Shown here: piece by piece, positions 23,850-31,431 of the stretch
Layout: the number at the start of each line of letters is the position of its first letter
Position numbering within the stretch: the stretch's first letter is position 1
Notes under the pieces: generated by a model
The model's database searches: none
What the model was told of the DNA's origin: nothing
The model's input: only the letters and a program-made list of their open reading frames with translations
Translations under genes and position numbers: made by a program
DNA from: a virus
Length of the DNA stretch: 39,834 nucleotides
IMG/VR virus record: IMGVR_UViG_3300009008_000095
Location: 1-39,834 of that record
Strand: one strand, 5' to 3'

Positions 23850-24022
23850 TAATCTCTCTTGTAAGGAACTACTTTATTTAAAAATTCTTTTCTTTTAGTA
23901 CATCCACCACATTCTTTAATTGTACCACGAGATACTGTATTGATAGCTCGTGCAATTGTATCACCGAGACCTCTATCAATTTTTTTTATAGCATTATTTT
24001 CTTTATTTGTAAAATTTTTCAT
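23849..24022 (-). CDS. Small CxxC protein (57 residues)
   Basis: It fills the gap between two larger genes exactly. The ATG at 24022 is 1 base after the previous stop, and its TAA shares an A with the next gene's ATG. The sequence has GLGDTIARAINTVSRG followed by ECGGCTKRKEFLNKVVPYK. A G-L-G-D-T-I helix, then a CGGC/CGC knuckle and K-x-x-L-N-x-x-x-P-Y recurs in small marine phage proteins, so this is a real gene despite its size. The CxxC may bind metal or form a disulfide. Function unknown. Confidence 0.75.
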   Translation of the reverse strand: MKNFTNKENNAIKKIDRGLGDTIARAINTVSRGTIKECGGCTKRKEFLNKVVPYKRD

Positions 24023-24023
24023 T

Positions 24024-24611
24024 TTATAGATTCATACTTTGTCGTTTTTTCATAGACTTCGCTCGTTTCTTTAAAATCTTACCCATTTTAGCTTTCATAG
24101 CCTTTGCACGTTTTCTAGCGGCTTTTTTTCCAATTTTTACATCTTTAGCAGTCTGTTTTTTACATTTTCTTCCACTACTATCTACTTTAAATCCTGGTGG
24201 ACATTGTAATTTTTTAACTCTTTTACCCTTTTTAATTTTTATAACCCATTGTCCAACTTCTGTTAAACTTTCATCCTTTGAAACTACATCAACGTCAAAT
24301 TGATATTCTTCTTTGACGTACTTCTTTATAAATTTGTAATTTTTTATAAGTAATCTAGCATTCTCATCTAAATCTTCAAACGCATTACGAACAACTTCTT
24401 GGTTTAATTCATTTTCTTCTGGTGTTTTTTTAGGGTCATCAGGTTTCATGATGAAATCCATATACTTTGGCATATTAGTTAAGGTAGGAATAAGATTTTG
24501 TGCCGCACCAGTCATTCCAGCAATCAAACCTTCAAGAGTTTCATCTCCATCACCCTCATTTAATTGTTCAATTCGGAAATTCTTCCATTTTTTCCACATA
24601 TTATGATTCAT
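24024..24611 (-). CDS. Head-region protein with basic tail and targeting peptide
   Basis: A 195-residue product. Residues 1-19 (MNHNMWKKWKNFRIEQLNE) form a basic amphipathic segment ending at L17-N18-E19|G20, a T4-type gp21 site. Residues 25-110 are acidic to neutral helices (LEGLIAGMTGAAQNLIPTLTNMPKYMDFI). The C-terminal third (about 125-195) is extremely Lys/Arg-rich with a two-Cys motif (QCPPGF...GRKCKKQ). A basic tail like this could bind packaged DNA, as some T4 internal proteins do. It lies 2 bases after gp21. Exact role unknown. Confidence 0.7.
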   Translation of the reverse strand: MNHNMWKKWKNFRIEQLNEGDGDETLEGLIAGMTGAAQNLIPTLTNMPKYMDFIMKPDDPKKTPEENELNQEVVRNAFEDLDENARLLIKNYKFIKKYVKEEYQFDVDVVSKDESLTEVGQWVIKIKKGKRVKKLQCPPGFKVDSSGRKCKKQTAKDVKIGKKAARKRAKAMKAKMGKILKKRAKSMKKRQSMNL

Positions 24612-24613
24612 AT

Positions 24614-25234
24614 TTAAATACCACTTAATATATCAGAAATTATAGATTCGGTTTTACACCACTTATCACAAATAGTTCCATCTTCCCTTACATCTTCTCT
24701 ATTAACACTTTCGTTCATTGGATGCATAAACGCACCATGTGTAGATGGATTGGATACGAAATCAAAAGCTATCAATTCAAAGTCTTTTTGTACTTCTACT
24801 GTATCATCATCTTTACTTTCTGATACTGAACCCATACCGCGGGAAGAAATACCAAGTTTAATACCAGCTTTAAATAGTTCTTTTAATATATTTCCAGCAG
24901 GTGTTGTTAAAACTTCAATCTTACCAAGTAGATTGTCTCCTTCCCACCACATATCTCTTACATTGTGAGAAACATTCTTTAAATTAACAACCGAAGACTC
25001 TGGATGGTCAAGTTCTCCCATCGCTCGAGCTTCCTTTACAAATTCTTTTGTATATTTTGTAGATTCTCTCATTAAAATCTCTTTTGGATATACTCTTCCA
25101 TTTTGATTCTTTGAGTTAGCTCTTTGTAGTACACCACTAACAATCAATTTACCAGAATTATCTGTAATTGATTCGTTTATATGTTGTGATGATACTTCAA
25201 AAAGTAAAGTATCTATTAAAAGTGATTTCGTCAT
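24614..25234 (-). CDS. 21: Prohead maturation protease (gp21-like)
   Basis: A 206-residue serine protease (T4 gp21 is 212) that cuts scaffold, capsid and internal proteins during head maturation. Catalytic regions are visible: G-E-L-D-H-P-E-S with His77, and G-I-S-S-R-G with Ser130/131, matching T4 His85 and Ser140. It also has conserved NQNGRVYPKEIL and FVSNPSTHGAFM. The N-terminus carries I19-N20-E21|S22, a self-cleavage type site. The C-terminus adds two Cys (CDKWCK). AAGGAG precedes the ATG. It lies among genes whose products carry the matching cleavage motif. Confidence 0.94.
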   Translation of the reverse strand: MTKSLLIDTLLFEVSSQHINESITDNSGKLIVSGVLQRANSKNQNGRVYPKEILMRESTKYTKEFVKEARAMGELDHPESSVVNLKNVSHNVRDMWWEGDNLLGKIEVLTTPAGNILKELFKAGIKLGISSRGMGSVSESKDDDTVEVQKDFELIAFDFVSNPSTHGAFMHPMNESVNREDVREDGTICDKWCKTESIISDILSGI

Positions 25235-25245
25235 TTTCTAACTCC

Positions 25246-25860
25246 TTATTTCATAAAATCAAATTCTTTATTATTAAATTGAGTTTCAAACTCTTCGGCA
25301 TAATCTTTTGCCAACACTAACCTATCCTTCTTAGTAAACATATCACGAGCACTACCTCCGTAATTTTTAGCATATGATTTAGCACCATCGTCAACTAAGT
25401 ATTTAAAAGCTTTAACAGCTAATTTAGGATTAAATTTATTCCTTTTCTTAAATTTAGATAAATTTTTAAGAATAGGTATATATCTTGACTTATAAATTTT
25501 AGCATCATTATCAATAAACAATCTTAATTCTCTAGCTTCGTCTGATAGTCTCTCCTTTAATATACCACTTCTGTCTAACTTCTTTAATTCTTCATAAACC
25601 ATTTGTTTTAAAGTAATTATAGACTCATTTTTCTTCTTTTCATCAATTTTCTGAAGTAAGAATCCTTTTGCAAGTTTTTTCTCTCTTACAAATTCGGTAT
25701 CTCCGTATTTTCTTCTTAGAGTAACGGGTAATTCTACATTACCACCATGATTGATAAAATGAGCAACTCTTTTTGCATCAACTTTATAAATTTTTCTCCA
25801 CTTATTTTCTGGAAGATTGTTTAACCAACGATGTACTTCTTTTATTTTAAATCGTTTCAA
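25246..25860 (-). CDS. Head-region protein of unknown function
   Basis: A 204-residue, strongly basic, mostly helical protein. It begins MKRFKIKEVHRWLNNLPENKWRKIYKVDAKRVAHFINHGG, then LPVTLRRKYGDTEFVREKKLAKG. The second half is rich in Lys/Tyr (YKSRYIPILKNLSKFKKRNKF, KAFKYLVDDGAKSYAKNYGG). No clear gp21 site at the N-terminus, unlike several neighbours. It lies between the 66-residue gene (2 bases) and gp21 (11 bases). A core or DNA-binding head role is possible from charge and place only. Confidence 0.65.
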   Translation of the reverse strand: MKRFKIKEVHRWLNNLPENKWRKIYKVDAKRVAHFINHGGNVELPVTLRRKYGDTEFVREKKLAKGFLLQKIDEKKKNESIITLKQMVYEELKKLDRSGILKERLSDEARELRLFIDNDAKIYKSRYIPILKNLSKFKKRNKFNPKLAVKAFKYLVDDGAKSYAKNYGGSARDMFTKKDRLVLAKDYAEEFETQFNNKEFDFMK

Positions 25861-25862
25861 AG

Positions 25863-26063
25863 TTAACTCCTACTTTTAAGAATTTCTTCTCTCATTTCAT
25901 TCAATGATTTTATCAACCCATCAAGAAATTTTAAAGTTTCCACTTTACTTGGTTCTTGACCTCTAACTTTAGTTTTTTCAATGACCCATCTTCTTTTTAA
26001 TTTAAATAAACTTCTTAATCTATTCAAAAAAGTGGGGCCATTACTATCCCACTGTATCGGCAT
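25863..26063 (-). CDS. Small basic head-region protein
   Basis: A 66-residue product (MPIQWDSNGPTFLNRLRSLFKLKRRWVIEK..., ending EEILKSRS). It has no motif I recognise. It lies between two head-region genes with gaps of 7 and 2 bases. The ribosome site is weak. Kept because it fills the space cleanly in the operon frame. Confidence 0.55.
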   Translation of the reverse strand: MPIQWDSNGPTFLNRLRSLFKLKRRWVIEKTKVRGQEPSKVETLKFLDGLIKSLNEMREEILKSRS

Positions 26064-26070
26064 AATAGAT

Positions 26071-26313
26071 TCAAGAAACTCTTCTCAAATTTGGGTCAAT
26101 AGCCAACATATATCCTAAGACTGTTGGTTGTTTATGACCACCACCATATCCAGCTTTCTTCTTTTTCTTCTTCTTACTTACCCAATATGGTGTTGTTGGT
26201 GGCCCTTCCCCACCATCTATGTTAGCAGAAACTGATGCTTCATCTAAAACATCAAGTATCATCTGCTTCAACAACTCTTTAAGTTGTTGTTCCTTAGTTT
26301 TTTGTGATGACAT
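26071..26313 (-). CDS. Small head-region protein with targeting peptide and ANIDGGEGPPTTPYW motif
   Basis: An 80-residue product. Residues 1-25 form an amphipathic helix (LKELLKQMILDVLDE) ending at L23-D24-E25|A26. This is followed by SANIDGGEGPPTTPYW, a short motif that recurs in small proteins near the prohead genes of marine T4-like phages. Then come a run of 7 Lys and a Gly-rich segment (AGYGGGHKQPTVLGYMLA). The start overlaps the previous gene by 20 bases. Probably a prohead core or internal protein. Confidence 0.65.
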   Translation of the reverse strand: MSSQKTKEQQLKELLKQMILDVLDEASVSANIDGGEGPPTTPYWVSKKKKKKKAGYGGGHKQPTVLGYMLAIDPNLRRVS

Positions 26314-27169
26314 TCTTTACTTCTTTAACTAATTCATAGTATCTCATCAAATTAACAACATCGTCATCTCTAACAATTTTATGATTTGTCATATTCTTAG
26401 TTAATTTGGTAGCTTCTTTTAATTTAATGGTTGTAACTTTATCATCAACATTTTTCAACATTGATTTTAGTTCTTTTGTCAATTTATCAACTTCACTATT
26501 AATAAATTCTCTTAAAGAATTAGTATTAGAAACATTTTCTATATATTTTTTCAATAAAGCTTTTTGTTGTTCATTTAAAGATGAATATTTTGAATTAAAC
26601 TTATCAACTAATATACTATAAGATAACAATCTCATATCTTTTTCTTGTTGTTTATAAGTTTCAATAATTTTATTGGTCTTTACATTCGTTTCAATCTTTT
26701 TATTAATAATATGTTCTATTATTTCAAACCTACTTTTAACCTCATCGGTTGGGTCATTCTTATGTATCTCTGTTGTGTATCCAAAAACTTTATATATAGA
26801 AGCCAAAAGTTTATAATTTGGTATACGAGAACTAAAAAATTCTGAAATGTCGTATGTATCTTTTATATCTTTAATAAGATTGTACTTTTCTTCTCGTAAT
26901 TTCTTATTAGATAATTTTTGTCTGGACTTTATTACAGCTTCGACCATTTTTTCAGCTTTATATTCAGTTGGAAATTTTTGAGTAATAATAACATTATAAA
27001 GTTGCAACTCTTTCCCCAATTCTGTATTTTCTTTGAAATACTTTTTTAACATCGCTACTGCATGTGACTTTTTACTATTATTAATAATGTCTGCAGTTAC
27101 TTGTCTGGAAAGTAACTCAAATAATATTCCAGTATTTTTAATTTTTAAATGTTTTATGAATGAACTCAT
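26294..27169 (-). CDS. Conserved-type head-region helical protein
   Basis: A 291-residue, Lys/Glu/Asn-rich helical product directly after the portal gene. The opening (FIKHLKIKNTGILFELLSRQVTADIINNSKKSHAVAMLKKYF) looks like the start of a hypothetical protein found beside portal genes in marine T4-like phages. No catalytic residues are seen. L-K-E|A occurs once internally, which may be chance. GGAG precedes the ATG. By position it could act in prohead core assembly (the T4 67/68 slot), but similarity to those is not visible. Confidence 0.65.
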   Translation of the reverse strand: MSSFIKHLKIKNTGILFELLSRQVTADIINNSKKSHAVAMLKKYFKENTELGKELQLYNVIITQKFPTEYKAEKMVEAVIKSRQKLSNKKLREEKYNLIKDIKDTYDISEFFSSRIPNYKLLASIYKVFGYTTEIHKNDPTDEVKSRFEIIEHIINKKIETNVKTNKIIETYKQQEKDMRLLSYSILVDKFNSKYSSLNEQQKALLKKYIENVSNTNSLREFINSEVDKLTKELKSMLKNVDDKVTTIKLKEATKLTKNMTNHKIVRDDDVVNLMRYYELVKEVKNVITKN

Positions 27170-27208
27170 GTTAATTACTCCATTAAATTTTTTATACTAT
27201 GATACAAT

Positions 27209-27218
27209 TATAAATATT
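27209..27218 (-). promoter_or_regulatory. AATATTTATA motif after the portal gene
   Basis: A near copy in the 57-base gap between gp20 and the 291-residue gene, about 40 bases before that gene's ATG. Confidence 0.35.
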
Positions 27219-27226
27219 AAAGTATT

Positions 27227-29050
27227 TTATTTATCGTTATTATCTAAAGTATCTTTTACTTCACGTTTATACTCTTCATCTAAAGCAGTGGTTTCTTTCA
27301 ATAATTGTAAACCACTATTTCCCAGTGACTTTTTTAGTTTATCTAAATGTGCTAAAGCTAAAGTACTAGCTCCCTTCTTCATATCGTGTGCACCAAGTGG
27401 GTCTCTTCCTCTAGCCGAACCATCTTTGCCAAATTTTGGTGGTCTCTTTGGCCTACCAGCACCTTCCCATCCACCTTCTGGACTTCCACCTTCTGGCCCA
27501 AGTTCTGTTCCTGTTCTAGCCATACTATCACCAAAATCATCTTCACCAAAATCATCCTCACCTGAACTACCTTCCGCTGCTGGGTCTGCACCTTCTTGTT
27601 CAATTGACTCGTATCTGAACATTCTTTTTTGGTCATCAACTAATTGTTCTCTTACCTTTTTCTTTTCTTGAGCTGTAAATCCAAAAATTTCATCATACAT
27701 AAATTCAGTTGGTAACAACTTATTATCTTTCATATTAGCCGCTAAATCTATTTTTGTAGACCACAATTCAAGTTTTTCTTGTTCATATATCATTGATGGA
27801 TTAGTTAGACCCAACTCAAAATTTACAAGGTCTGCATCTTGGTAACCTTGTGCATATAAATGAATTATACCAATTTTAGTTAACTCACTAACAACAATTC
27901 TTTGTACTCTTTCAATAGTACGAGCAAACCTAACGTCTTCAGCGGCCAAAGTTGCTTTCGCATTAACCTCTTCTTCATATCCCAAGAAAGCTTTCGGTAT
28001 CTTTAGTGCGGCCAACATTTTGTTTCTTAAATATTCGATATCTTCCACAGCTTCAAATGTCAATCCAGCGGCCGTATCAATCTCCGTACCACTATCACCA
28101 CCACGAACTGGTAAGAAAAAATCTTCTGTTATATTTTGGACATTATACTTTAAATTGTAATCACCAGTATCTTTATCAATAACTGGAGCTTTCTTCATTT
28201 TATTAATGATTCGTTGCATATAGTTATCAACTTCATTTGGTGGTATGTTTCCAATATCAATCTTGAATATTCTCTTTTCTGGTGCTCTCATGATACGATG
28301 TATTAACATAGCGTCTTCCATAAGAATTAATTGTTTCCAAGATTTACGAGCTCCTTCAATCATAGACTTTCCATATGGTATCATATTACTATCGGATAAT
28401 AATCTAAAGTGAGCTACTTCATAATTTTCTAATTCATTATTGTTTGGATTCATTCTAACTGTATGTCTATCTTGTCCATTTTCAATAATGAATTTTACAT
28501 AATAAGGATTCTCTGGGTCATCACCCTCTGAACGTGTAACATCATATGCAGATAGTGGAACTACATTTGTAACTCCATATTTCTCATGAATATCCAACTT
28601 CAAAAAGAAATCACCATATTTACACATATTACGAATCCATGGCCATAAATTAAATTCTATATTCAAAACATCATAATAAAGATTGTGTAAAATATCATGT
28701 ATATTATCCGAATCTGAACGTATATTTAATATCTCACCATATTCAGACCTCATCGTTGATTCGTCTGCGTATATATCAAGTGCAGATGATAAAATGGAAT
28801 CATTATCCATTGATTCATAGTCTTGAAATAAACCAACTCGTTGTGAAGATGCTAATGTGTTATTTTTTGTACCCCAACCCATTGGTGACATATTGTTATA
28901 CAACTTAGTAAACCTATCTGTCATATCTTGGTTTATAGCTTGTACCCTATTGGTGTCAGCTACTTTTAAAGTTCTCCCCCCTGCATGCCTAACAATGACA
29001 TTTGTGGAAAATAATCTTTTTAATCTAGCTCTTAAACTTTTATCGGCCAT
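27227..29050 (-). CDS. 20: Portal protein (gp20-like)
   Basis: A 607-residue product (T4 gp20 is 524). It forms the dodecameric ring at the head vertex through which DNA enters and leaves. Portal signatures are visible: YKNMSPMGWGTKN-type N-terminal region, YADESTM, FLKLDIHEKYG, VAHFRLLSDSNMIPYGKSMIEGARKSWKQL, MRAPEKRIFKIDIGN, and the KIPKAFLGYEEEVNAKATLAAEDVRFARTI segment. The last 130 residues are Glu/Asp/Gly-rich (EDDFGEDDFGDSM, GGSPEGGW), longer than in T4. GAGG precedes the ATG, 13 bases after the terminase gene. Confidence 0.95.
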   Translation of the reverse strand: MADKSLRARLKRLFSTNVIVRHAGGRTLKVADTNRVQAINQDMTDRFTKLYNNMSPMGWGTKNNTLASSQRVGLFQDYESMDNDSILSSALDIYADESTMRSEYGEILNIRSDSDNIHDILHNLYYDVLNIEFNLWPWIRNMCKYGDFFLKLDIHEKYGVTNVVPLSAYDVTRSEGDDPENPYYVKFIIENGQDRHTVRMNPNNNELENYEVAHFRLLSDSNMIPYGKSMIEGARKSWKQLILMEDAMLIHRIMRAPEKRIFKIDIGNIPPNEVDNYMQRIINKMKKAPVIDKDTGDYNLKYNVQNITEDFFLPVRGGDSGTEIDTAAGLTFEAVEDIEYLRNKMLAALKIPKAFLGYEEEVNAKATLAAEDVRFARTIERVQRIVVSELTKIGIIHLYAQGYQDADLVNFELGLTNPSMIYEQEKLELWSTKIDLAANMKDNKLLPTEFMYDEIFGFTAQEKKKVREQLVDDQKRMFRYESIEQEGADPAAEGSSGEDDFGEDDFGDSMARTGTELGPEGGSPEGGWEGAGRPKRPPKFGKDGSARGRDPLGAHDMKKGASTLALAHLDKLKKSLGNSGLQLLKETTALDEEYKREVKDTLDNNDK

Positions 29051-29063
29051 TTTATCCTCTTCC

Positions 29064-30641
29064 TTATATTAACCATTCTAATGATTCTTTACCATCACCA
29101 ACATCCATTTGCCAACTATCGTTTTTATTGACATCTTCGGTATCATAAACACCTTGATGGGATTGAAAATAATCGAATGAACGTTTTGTAAGTTCTATAC
29201 CTTCTGCTCTCAATCTTAGAGCCGTATCTCTAACCCACAAACCTATAGCTAAACTCATAACAAGGTCATCATTGTACCCTACCATAGCTTCAGCTCTACT
29301 ATTCTTATATATAAATACAAACAACTCATCAATTAATCGTTGTGAATTAACGCTTACTGACTTTTCTCTGAAATATTCCTCTAATTTAGCAATAACAAGT
29401 GGTCTTGTCTTTGCTGTCATACTAAATCCTGGAACCATGTTCCTATCTTGACTTCTATATCTATTTGTCAATTGTTTTGCTGTATCTACATACATTAAAT
29501 CTTTTGATGTATAAAATAAATTCGGATATTCTGAATCTATTATGGTTTGTATAGCAGACCAACCAATATTATTGTTTTCCACAATTAATAATGCTTTATT
29601 ATACTCTGTAGCAACACTTACACACATATTACCAAAATCTTTAGTTCCAATTTTACCTTTATATTCTGCTACTTGTTTCATTGACTCTACATCAATCACA
29701 TGAAACGCTGAAAAGTCTGTACCATCTCCTCTACTAACATCAGCACTTAACACATAATCTTTAGAATAATCTGGATATTCCCATATCCACATATTAGAAT
29801 CAAATCCTCTTCTTTCAATTGGTTCTTTTACAAAATTTTCTCTATAATCTTCTATTATAAGACCATCAATTACAGTTTGACCAGAAGTTATAAAACTACA
29901 ATCACACTCTTGAGCGGCTAACGATGGCCCTAATAATAAATCTTGTTTACTTCTCCACTCTTCTCCTCTTTCTGGGTGTATTGTCCAATGTAATTTTATA
30001 AAGTTCCATCCATTTATCCCATCTTCGGCATCCATCCAAGTTCTATGAAACCAATTACCAACACCATTTGGTGTAGATAGTGCAATACATTGACCACCCG
30101 TAGATAGTGTTTGTGATGCGGCAGCCCATATTGTATCAATCTTGTCTATAAATGCAGCTTCATCAAGAACTAATAGAGATAGTGCTTCTGAACGACCAGC
30201 TTCTTCCGAACTTGCTACAGCTTTAATTTGTGAACCATTTTTATATCTCAAAGATAATTTGTTATCTTCAACACAACTTTGTTTTAACCAAGATGGTAAA
30301 TTAGCATGCATAACACGAACTTTTGTTACAAGATTTTTAGCAGTATCTTGTTTTGTAGCAATAACAAGAATATTTTTATCTTGATGAAATGTCATTAACC
30401 AAAGTGAATATCCAGCTGTTAATGTTGATATACCCAACTGACGTGCTTTTAAAATAACACTAAGTCTATTATCTTTAAAGTCCTCCAATGTTTTTTCTTG
30501 AAAATCCCATAATTGAAATGGTATTTTGCCTTTAATTGGATGCTGTATCATACAATACTTCTTTAAAAAGTATACTGGGTCTTTGGCACACTTGACGTAT
30601 TCAGACCTAACTAATTGTTTTAAGTCTTGTTTATCACTCAT
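29064..30641 (-). CDS. 17: Terminase large subunit (gp17-like)
   Basis: A 525-residue packaging motor. The ATPase domain has a Walker A variant (KARQLGIST, residues 65-73), Walker B LLVLDEA (156-162) and the coupling motif ALSTPNG (187-193). The RNase H-like nuclease domain has acidic residues at SADVSRGDGTDF (Asp301), VENNNIG (Glu355) and YNDD (Asp458/459). It pumps DNA through the portal and cuts concatemers. It is shorter than T4 gp17 (610) mainly at the N-terminus. The gene overlaps the preceding 73-residue gene at TAATG. Confidence 0.96.
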   Translation of the reverse strand: MSDKQDLKQLVRSEYVKCAKDPVYFLKKYCMIQHPIKGKIPFQLWDFQEKTLEDFKDNRLSVILKARQLGISTLTAGYSLWLMTFHQDKNILVIATKQDTAKNLVTKVRVMHANLPSWLKQSCVEDNKLSLRYKNGSQIKAVASSEEAGRSEALSLLVLDEAAFIDKIDTIWAAASQTLSTGGQCIALSTPNGVGNWFHRTWMDAEDGINGWNFIKLHWTIHPERGEEWRSKQDLLLGPSLAAQECDCSFITSGQTVIDGLIIEDYRENFVKEPIERRGFDSNMWIWEYPDYSKDYVLSADVSRGDGTDFSAFHVIDVESMKQVAEYKGKIGTKDFGNMCVSVATEYNKALLIVENNNIGWSAIQTIIDSEYPNLFYTSKDLMYVDTAKQLTNRYRSQDRNMVPGFSMTAKTRPLVIAKLEEYFREKSVSVNSQRLIDELFVFIYKNSRAEAMVGYNDDLVMSLAIGLWVRDTALRLRAEGIELTKRSFDYFQSHQGVYDTEDVNKNDSWQMDVGDGKESLEWLI

Positions 30642-30862
30642 TATGCTACTGAACTTGAATACATTGTCTGTACTTTACGTAAATAAGTTTCTGTTTGTGA
30701 AATTAAAGATGCGTCACTACCACTTGCATTCAAATTAACAATTTCTGTTTGTAATGAATCTGCAATAGTTGATAGGTACGTAGGATTTCTAAGATTTCCT
30801 CTCTTATTATCACTAAGAGTTTGTATCTTTGTCTTTAACTCTGTAATTGAACTTACAGCCAT
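30641..30862 (-). CDS. Small helical protein upstream of terminase
   Basis: A 73-residue product (MAVSSITELKTKIQTLSDN..., LQTEIVNLNAS, SQTETYLRKVQTMYSSSVA), predicted helical. AAGGAG precedes the ATG, and its stop overlaps the gp17 start, so the two are coupled. The place fits a small terminase subunit (gp16), but T4 gp16 is more than twice as long and no similarity is visible. A structural cofactor is equally possible. Confidence 0.6.
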   Translation of the reverse strand: MAVSSITELKTKIQTLSDNKRGNLRNPTYLSTIADSLQTEIVNLNASGSDASLISQTETYLRKVQTMYSSSVA

Positions 30863-30863
30863 G

Positions 30864-31424
30864 TTAGTTCTCCTTAGTTTCTATTTTAGATAGTTCTAAA
30901 TCTATCTTTTCTAATAATTCTTTATAATGTCCTATAGCTTCATCGGCTTGTTCTATAATTTTTTCTTTATTAACATCCCATTTTTCTTTTTCAACGGAAT
31001 GTCCATCAGGATTAATTTGATTATAAAATGTAACATCTCCTTGATTCTTCCATTCAGTAACATTTTGTAATTGTTCTTCTACAAAAGAACGTTGATTTAA
31101 TAAAACTTTCTTTTTAGCCCATTCGTGATATGTTCCTTCAATACGAAGTTTATTTTCAATTACAACTTGACAATCAAAACAATGTCCAAATAATCTCCAC
31201 ATTTTATCGTCTAATTTTTTCTTCATTACCTTATCACATTCTGGACAAAACCAAGGTACTCGTGCTTCTGCCATAATATCAGTTAAATGACTCTTCTGGT
31301 CACCCTTTTTCTTTTTCTTGATATCTGACATACTTACAAATATTCTTTTTTCTGGTGTACCACCATCTAAAATACTTTGTAACGCTCTGTTTTGTCTTTC
31401 TGACTCTTTACTATATCCTGCCAT
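30864..31424 (-). CDS. Zinc-ribbon protein of unknown function
   Basis: A 186-residue product. A four-Cys knuckle pair (W-F-C60-P-E-C63 and G-H-C82-F-D-C85) with KKKLDDKMWRLFGH between predicts a zinc ribbon. The N-terminus (residues 1-50) is helical and basic. The C-terminal half is a charged helix (EKWDVNKEKIIEQADEAIGHYKELLEKIDLELSKIE). Similar Cys-rich proteins occur in marine T4-like phages. It lies two genes before gp17, so a packaging role is possible. Functional identity unknown. AGG-type site upstream. Confidence 0.72.
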   Translation of the reverse strand: MAGYSKESERQNRALQSILDGGTPEKRIFVSMSDIKKKKKGDQKSHLTDIMAEARVPWFCPECDKVMKKKLDDKMWRLFGHCFDCQVVIENKLRIEGTYHEWAKKKVLLNQRSFVEEQLQNVTEWKNQGDVTFYNQINPDGHSVEKEKWDVNKEKIIEQADEAIGHYKELLEKIDLELSKIETKEN

Positions 31425-31431
31425 AATTATC

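Noticed and set aside
29064-30641. L-D-E-A protease-site match in the terminase
   Set aside because: It is the Walker B segment of the ATPase and lies inside a folded domain. It shows that single internal matches can be chance.
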